Origin: a virus | Strand: one strand, 5' to 3' | IMG/VR virus record: IMGVR_UViG_3300020595_002845 | Coordinates: 1-28,134 of that record | Length of the DNA: 28,134 bases | Shown: positions 25,276 to 28,134 of the stretch, piece by piece | How the letters are laid out: each line of letters starts with the position of its first letter | Numbering within the stretch: the first letter of the stretch is position 1 | Notes under the pieces: generated by a model | Seen by the model: the letters and a program-made list of their open reading frames with translations, nothing else | Told to the model about the DNA's origin: nothing | Database searches by the model: none | Position numbers and translations under genes: made by a program

Positions 25276-25551
25276 TTAAATTTTCTTAATATTAAAGTCA
25301 TTAAGAATTTCTTGAATATCTTTTATGTTTTTAAAGAAAAAACCTACTTCATCATCACCTTCAAATGAGCCTTTAGCATCTATTTTTTTTAATCTTTCAT
25401 CTGTTACTTGTATTACTCTAGATATATTATCTAAATATTTTAAATACCCTAGTAAAATATCTTCCTGTTTTTCGTTTTTTCGTAGTAGATTAATAGTCGT
25501 AAAACCTAGGGCTACGACTATTATTGAAAGTATTATTATTGTTGTTATCAT
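25276..25551 (-). CDS. Small membrane-anchored protein (91 aa)
   Basis: Residues 1-20 (MITTIIILSIIVVALGFTTI) form one hydrophobic membrane helix with a short basic segment after it (LLRKNEKQ), so the body should face the cytoplasm. The remainder (about 28-91) is helical and charged (YLDNISRVIQVTDERLKKI, then KNIKDIQEILNDFNIKK) with a short acidic loop (GSFEGDDEVG). The start overlaps the HD gene stop in an ATGA. It could be a spanin-like or membrane-tethered helper, but there is no second reading frame or lipobox, so lysis function is not supported. Function unknown. Confidence 0.65.
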   Translation of the reverse strand: MITTIIILSIIVVALGFTTINLLRKNEKQEDILLGYLKYLDNISRVIQVTDERLKKIDAKGSFEGDDEVGFFFKNIKDIQEILNDFNIKKI

Positions 25552-26318
25552 AAATTATCTAACATATTTTTAAGTCCTTTACTTTTTATTGTTCCTAACG
25601 CTTTAGACTTAGTGGATTTATTATTATTCGACAATGTATAATTTTTCTTGCTAGCATCCACGCTATTTTTAAATTTAGGTAACCATTCCTTTTCAAATTC
25701 AACCCTTGCGGCTAACATATCGGCCTGGTGTAATATAAAAGGTAGTGAAGTTCTTGGTTTAGTTTCAGGCATATATGATTTTAGATATTTATCATTTGCT
25801 GGGTCATACAAACCATCATGTGTTTGAATTGCTACCATCTCATTAAAAGTATACTTAATATCATGTTGTTGGAGTAAAAACAATCCTCTATCTGGAACGG
25901 AGGCAAATGCAATTTCTTTATTATGCATATAATCCTCACCTAATTTATCTTTTCTCCATTTATCAGTTTGAGGTAAATAAGATTCATGAGTATCATCTCC
26001 CATTTTACCTAAATCATGATTAATAGCTGAAAATACTAATTCTTCTTTAGTAAATGTAGACATATCCGCACCCATTTGTTCCCACAAATCTGACTGTAAT
26101 AAAGCACAATTTACTACTCTATTAACATGGTCTATGTAACCACCTGGAAAAGCATTATGGTATTCTTTTTTATGTGAAGCTGGCATCATTATAAGACGAT
26201 CTTCAAATTTTTTATAAAATTCTAATAATTTTTCTTTTCTGGGGGATGAAATATGTCCCTCAATAATAGTTGTAAATTTTAACCAATTATTTTGGATTTC
26301 TTGAGCTGATAGTGTCAT
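25548..26318 (-). CDS. HD-domain phosphohydrolase
   Basis: A 256-residue protein with the metal-binding residues of the HD superfamily: H53 in YHNAFPGG, H64 in GYIDHV, H101-D102 in AINHDLGKM, H152-D153 in LQQHDIKYTF, H167-D168 in QTHDG, and H197..D200 in LHQADMLA. HD proteins cleave phosphate esters, including nucleotides and cyclic dinucleotides. The sequence PGGYIDH followed by NHDLGK is typical of a phage/Bacteroidota family that I cannot tie to one substrate. The C-terminus (215-256) is basic and Ser/Lys/Asn-rich, probably disordered. Context (next to a sigma factor, before the tail genes) allows roles in nucleotide metabolism or in removing signalling nucleotides used by host defence; that is inference. 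Confidence 0.8.
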   Translation of the reverse strand: MTLSAQEIQNNWLKFTTIIEGHISSPRKEKLLEFYKKFEDRLIMMPASHKKEYHNAFPGGYIDHVNRVVNCALLQSDLWEQMGADMSTFTKEELVFSAINHDLGKMGDDTHESYLPQTDKWRKDKLGEDYMHNKEIAFASVPDRGLFLLQQHDIKYTFNEMVAIQTHDGLYDPANDKYLKSYMPETKPRTSLPFILHQADMLAARVEFEKEWLPKFKNSVDASKKNYTLSNNNKSTKSKALGTIKSKGLKNMLDNL

Positions 26319-26334
26319 AACTTTTATTTTATTT

Positions 26335-26529
26335 TTATCCGTTTCTTAATGCTGAATGTTCTCTTTCTAATGTAGATTCTAAATCTCTAAGAATATTTTC
26401 TGTTTCTTCTATTTTTTTAATAAAATCTTCAACTGGTTGTTGTGATTTTACTATTAATTTTAAATTAGTTAAATTTCCCTGGATTCTATTTGTTAACCTA
26501 ACTATTGTTTCTGGGTTGCGTAATGCCAT
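26335..26529 (-). CDS. Small coiled-coil protein (64 aa)
   Basis: A 64-residue protein, almost entirely helical. Residues about 10-58 have heptad-like spacing of I/L (VRLTNRIQGNLTNLKLIVK, then IEETENILRDLESTLERE), with a short QQPVED break. It probably forms a small dimeric or trimeric coiled coil. The gene follows the 106-bp regulatory-looking gap and is the first gene after it, 16 bases before the HD gene. No family recognised. Confidence 0.6.
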   Translation of the reverse strand: MALRNPETIVRLTNRIQGNLTNLKLIVKSQQPVEDFIKKIEETENILRDLESTLEREHSALRNG

Positions 26530-26559
26530 ATTGTATTTATTTTAATTAACCTAGGTATA

Positions 26560-26577
26560 CCTTATACCCCTTGTACC
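26560..26577. repeat. Direct repeat, copy A
   Basis: Coding-strand GGTACAAGGGGTATAAGG. It shares GGTACA and GGG-ATAAGG with copy B at 26612-26626, differing by three extra bases; the copies are about 50 bases apart. Confidence 0.5.
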
Positions 26578-26611
26578 TTATTTTTTTTAATCTCTTAATT
26601 ATCTCTCTTTC

Positions 26612-26626
26612 CCTTATCCCTGTACC
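26612..26626. repeat. Direct repeat, copy B
   Basis: Coding-strand GGTACAGGGATAAGG, a shorter version of copy A. The pair stands out because such GC content is rare in the AT-rich gaps of this window. Confidence 0.5.
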
Positions 26627-26635
26627 TCCAAGATA

Positions 26636-27088
26636 CTATAATTGTTTTTCATCTCCAACCTTAGATTGAAGACTTTTTGCTTTTTTTAATATTTTTAATA
26701 AAACAGCACATTTTTCATATTCTTCTTCTTGTTGAAAGAAGTTGATACCTAACTCTAATGACGTATCTAAATATTCGTCTGAGTAATATTTTAAGGCGTC
26801 TATATGCGAGATATCATTAAGATCAACGTTTTGTATATACCCCCAGGCTCTTTTATATGTAACAAATTCTCCTGCTTCTTTTATATCTTCTACATTAAAT
26901 TCCTCATTTGCTTTTTTAAAAAAACTCAATACTTTTTTATTAAAATTAATGTGGTTTAAGATTAGTTTTTTATACATTCCTATATAGTACATAGGAGATG
27001 ATTTTAGATCCATATATGTTGTTTTCCCTGTTGATAAATCATTATCATCATGAGAAAATAATCCAAATATGTTATCTAAATTTGCCAT
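26636..27088 (-). CDS. Hypothetical helical protein (150 aa)
   Basis: A 150-residue, helix-rich soluble protein. Visible segments are LSTGKTTYMDLKSSPMYYIG (18-37), a basic/aromatic helix (KKLILNHINFNKKVLSFFKK), an acidic hinge (EEFNVEDIKEAGEF), DALKYYSDEYLDTSLELG, and a C-terminal helix (EEEYEKCAVLLKILKKAKSL). The many Tyr/Glu/Leu positions suggest a TPR-like helical repeat, but no repeat unit is clear. It is followed by the 106-bp repeat-rich gap, suggesting it ends a transcription unit. No family recognised. Confidence 0.65.
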   Translation of the reverse strand: MANLDNIFGLFSHDDNDLSTGKTTYMDLKSSPMYYIGMYKKLILNHINFNKKVLSFFKKANEEFNVEDIKEAGEFVTYKRAWGYIQNVDLNDISHIDALKYYSDEYLDTSLELGINFFQQEEEYEKCAVLLKILKKAKSLQSKVGDEKQL

Positions 27089-27097
27089 ATAATTATT

Positions 27098-27271
27098 TTA
27101 TGTTTTACCTTTAATTTTTTGGAGTGCATACTCCCACTTCTCTCCAACTGTTTTATATTTATGTTTACTTTGAGAATCCATTTTTTTACATTGTTTCTCA
27201 AATTCCCCCTTAATTCCCATTCTTTCTACCTCTAAGTAGATTTCCATTATGGTATCTTCGTATGCAGACAT
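27098..27271 (-). CDS. Small hypothetical protein (57 aa)
   Basis: The start is set at the ATG 27271-27269 (MSAYEDTIMEIYLEVERMG). An in-frame TTG at 27298 would add nine residues but would lie within the leader, so it is not favoured. The protein is a short acidic helix followed by a Lys-rich segment (CKKMDSQSKHKYKTVGEKWE) and a basic tail (ALQKIKGKT). Its gene is preceded, 32 bases upstream of the ATG, by a TATTTATAAC motif. Function unknown; the size and charge pattern fit small host-takeover or assembly proteins. Confidence 0.6.
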   Translation of the reverse strand: MSAYEDTIMEIYLEVERMGIKGEFEKQCKKMDSQSKHKYKTVGEKWEYALQKIKGKT

Positions 27272-27303
27272 TTTTATTAATTTAGAAATTACTATCAATA
27301 TAT

Positions 27304-27313
27304 GTTATAAATA
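27304..27313 (-). promoter_or_regulatory. Shared AT-rich start-site motif (copy 5)
   Basis: Coding-strand TATTTATAAC directly after the stop of the secreted-protein gene and 32 bases before the ATG of the 57-aa gene. It has the longest distance of the five copies, which fits a promoter better than a translation signal. Confidence 0.4.
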
Positions 27314-27949
27314 CTAGTATTCCAAATGATTTTGGAAATATTTTCTAGTACCATTTTGATTTTTAATAATATAAAAACCTTCTAAATTTAGACTACCAAC
27401 ATCATCCGTTATACATATCAAACCACCATAAAAATCATATATATAATGCGTTAAATCTTGCGTATACTCGCCGACCTCTACACTCCCATAACAGTTGTCG
27501 AAAATAGGATTAAATCCAATATAATTATTATTACCAATTAAATCTAAATTTATTGAATTATTAGGACCTACAATACTTACGGTAGCTTCACAAGTTTCTT
27601 GGTAATATTGAAAAGCTGAGTTTGCACAGTTAAAAGGATCACTCCATTCAGAATATGAGTAAGTAAGAGTATCATTTAAACCTAGTGGGGGGTAGTAATT
27701 AGTAGTATTAGAGGCGATAGTACAAGTAATACCATCAAAACTAAAACCTAATTGTGCAACATATACTGAATCTGGGTGAGGAACCCACCCTGGTGTAGAA
27801 GAATTTGAACAATTATTGTCATTCAAAGTTAAAGTTATAGTTTCTTCATCCCAATCCATATCTAGAAGTTCTAGATCACACGTTGAAATTTGAGATAATA
27901 ATGATGAAGAATAAACAAAAAACGCCCAAAAGAAAAAGAGATTTTTCAT
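27314..27949 (-). CDS. Secreted protein with signal peptide and T9SS-sorting-like C-terminus (211 aa)
   Basis: The start is the ATG at 27949-27947. A longer frame from 28036 begins inside the tRNA-like element and translates its T-arm, so it is rejected. Residues 1-20 (MKNLFFFWAFFVYSSSLLSQ) are a signal peptide ending in SQ, a common flavobacterial style. The mature part has seven cysteines (24, 47, 76, 108, 120, 153, 179), expected to form disulphides outside the cytoplasm, with Asn/Ser/Thr-rich beta strands. The last 45 residues (YIYDFYGGLICITDD, then LNLEGFYIIKNQNGTRKYF) follow the plan of type A type IX secretion sorting domains: a YDxxG turn, then GxYIIxxxxGxxxK. It looks like a host-type secreted protein carried by the phage, and could alter the host surface. 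Function is not known. Confidence 0.6.
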   Translation of the reverse strand: MKNLFFFWAFFVYSSSLLSQISTCDLELLDMDWDEETITLTLNDNNCSNSSTPGWVPHPDSVYVAQLGFSFDGITCTIASNTTNYYPPLGLNDTLTYSYSEWSDPFNCANSAFQYYQETCEATVSIVGPNNSINLDLIGNNNYIGFNPIFDNCYGSVEVGEYTQDLTHYIYDFYGGLICITDDVGSLNLEGFYIIKNQNGTRKYFQNHLEY

Positions 27950-27968
27950 TGAAATATGTATTAAGTAA

Positions 27969-27994
27969 ATTATAGGGATTGACAACTTTTTGTC
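27969..27994 (-). promoter_or_regulatory. Candidate promoter and hairpin upstream of secreted protein
   Basis: A coding-strand TATAAT at 27974-27969 lies 19 bases before the ATG, with no good -35 at the usual spacing. Just upstream is a perfect 5-bp inverted repeat, GACAA-cttt-TTGTC (27981-27994). It has no following T-run, so it may be an operator or transcript-end hairpin after the tRNAs rather than a terminator. The gene-free leader here is only 56 bases long. Confidence 0.3.
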
Positions 27995-28009
27995 ATTAAT
28001 ACATATGGG

Positions 28010-28086
28010 TAGGCAAGGAGAGACTTGAACTCTCATGTAACCAATTACTCTTTCTACAAGGTATAAGCTTGAGGAGATACATGCCT
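28010..28086 (-). pseudogene. tRNA-like element, probably degenerate (class II-like)
   Basis: The minus strand has a perfect T-arm, GAGAG-TTCAAGT-CTCTC (28034-28018), and an acceptor stem AGGCATG/CTTGCCT pairing at six of seven positions, with discriminator A at 28010 followed by CCCA rather than CCA. A GTAA-TTGG-TTAC hairpin (28048-28037) just before the T-arm looks like the long variable arm of a Tyr, Ser or Leu tRNA. No D-arm with the conserved GG and no clean anticodon arm can be folded, though a GTA triplet in TTGTAGA could be a Tyr anticodon remnant. It is 3 bases from the tRNA-Arg. Either a decayed tRNA or an unusual one; covariance-model scoring is needed. Confidence 0.4.
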
Positions 28087-28089
28087 ATG

Positions 28090-28134
28090 TGGTGAACCCG
28101 GTAGGATTCGAACCTACGACCGATACCTTAGAAG
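28090..28134 (-). tRNA. tRNA-Arg(UCU), 3' portion
   Basis: The 3' portion of a tRNA cut by the window edge. Minus-strand order: anticodon loop CTTCTAA with anticodon TCT (28132-28130), stem half GGTAT, five-base variable region CGGTC, T-arm GTAGG-TTCGAAT-CCTAC, acceptor half CGGGTTC, discriminator A and encoded CCA (28092-28090). The D-arm and 5' acceptor lie beyond the window. UCU decodes AGA, a favoured Arg codon in an AT-rich phage genome. Confidence 0.85.

Larger units (their letters stand above)
26530..26635. promoter_or_regulatory. Repeat- and palindrome-rich intergenic region
   Basis: A 106-bp gene-free gap, the longest between protein genes. It holds two imperfect direct repeats (26560-26577 and 26612-26626) and, on the gene-proximal side, three perfect palindromes: TTAATTAA (26542-26549), CCTAGG (26550-26555) and AGGTATACCT (26553-26562). 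The coding strand between the repeats is a purine-rich tract with an A-run. A GGAGGT lies just after the upstream gene's stop but no start codon follows it at ribosome-binding distance. A control region for the 64-aa/HD/sigma genes is likely; a protein-binding operator or RNA leader are both possible. Confidence 0.45.

Noticed and set aside
26578-26588. T-run in the 106-bp gap as a terminator
   Set aside because: The run is T on the plus strand, so it is A in the minus-strand transcript, and no GC-rich stem precedes it.
27272-27298. TTG start for the 57-aa gene
   Set aside because: An ATG nine codons later gives a normal N-terminus.
27981-27994. GACAA-cttt-TTGTC hairpin as a rho-independent terminator
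   Set aside because: The stem is only 5 bp, AT-rich, and no T-run follows on the minus strand.
27950-28036. N-terminal extension of the secreted protein starting MRVQVSPCLPI
   Set aside because: These codons translate the T-arm and acceptor of the tRNA-like element, a familiar artefact. The signal peptide begins at the internal ATG at 27949.
1-28134. CRISPR array, insertion sequence or replication origin
   Set aside because: No regularly spaced repeats, transposase motifs, terminal inverted repeats or iteron clusters were seen.

Overview
The window is about 28 kb of AT-rich DNA (roughly 30% GC by eye), and every gene reads leftwards on the minus strand. It looks like a late, virion-structure region of a tailed phage (myovirus), distantly related to T4, that infects a member of the Bacteroidota. 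The phage evidence is a contractile-tail baseplate block (gp25-like and gp6-like wedge proteins, a gp5/VgrG-like spike), a gp55-like late sigma factor, a phage primase and a tRNA gene. Three things point to a Bacteroidota host: genes start without Shine-Dalgarno sequences, base composition is low in GC, and one secreted protein has a flavobacterial-style signal peptide and a C-terminus resembling a type IX secretion sorting domain. Because transcription runs right to left, the layout below goes from the right end to the left.

Right end (28134-26335): the 3' half of a tRNA-Arg(UCU), a tRNA-like but probably degenerate element, a small secreted protein, then three short genes of unknown function. 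A 106-bp regulatory-looking gap with direct repeats and palindromes lies before the last of them. Next (26318-24460) come an HD-domain protein, a small membrane-anchored protein and the gp55-like sigma factor.

Centre (24433-5431): the baseplate and tail module. In order it has a small helical protein, the central spike, a 557-residue structural protein, a 116-residue helical protein, gp25-like, gp6-like, a DNRLRE-like virion protein, a short coiled-coil protein, a 2503-residue giant protein with a tail-protein-I-like segment and a LamG-like domain, and three further virion proteins. Two of the last three are paralogous at their C-termini. Genes are packed with TAATG or ATGA overlaps, implying translational coupling.

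Left end (5434-1): DNA-metabolism and accessory genes. They are a GIY-YIG nuclease (SegE-like), a Toprim primase, a PD-(D/E)XK exonuclease, a P-loop kinase, a multidomain fusion (nucleotidyltransferase, unknown domain, HExxH peptidase, zinc ribbon, HAD phosphatase), a small protein and a truncated gene.

The most interesting possibility is at the left end. The P-loop kinase begins with a leader resembling the T4 internal-protein capsid-targeting sequence, with two I/L-x-E|G/A sites. The multidomain protein next to it has I/L-N-E at four of its domain junctions. Together they suggest a packaged set of enzymes cut out of precursors by a T4 gp21-like prohead protease. A second candidate novelty is a shared 10-bp motif (coding strand TATTTATAAC/A) directly upstream of five genes, a possible late-promoter or start-site signal.
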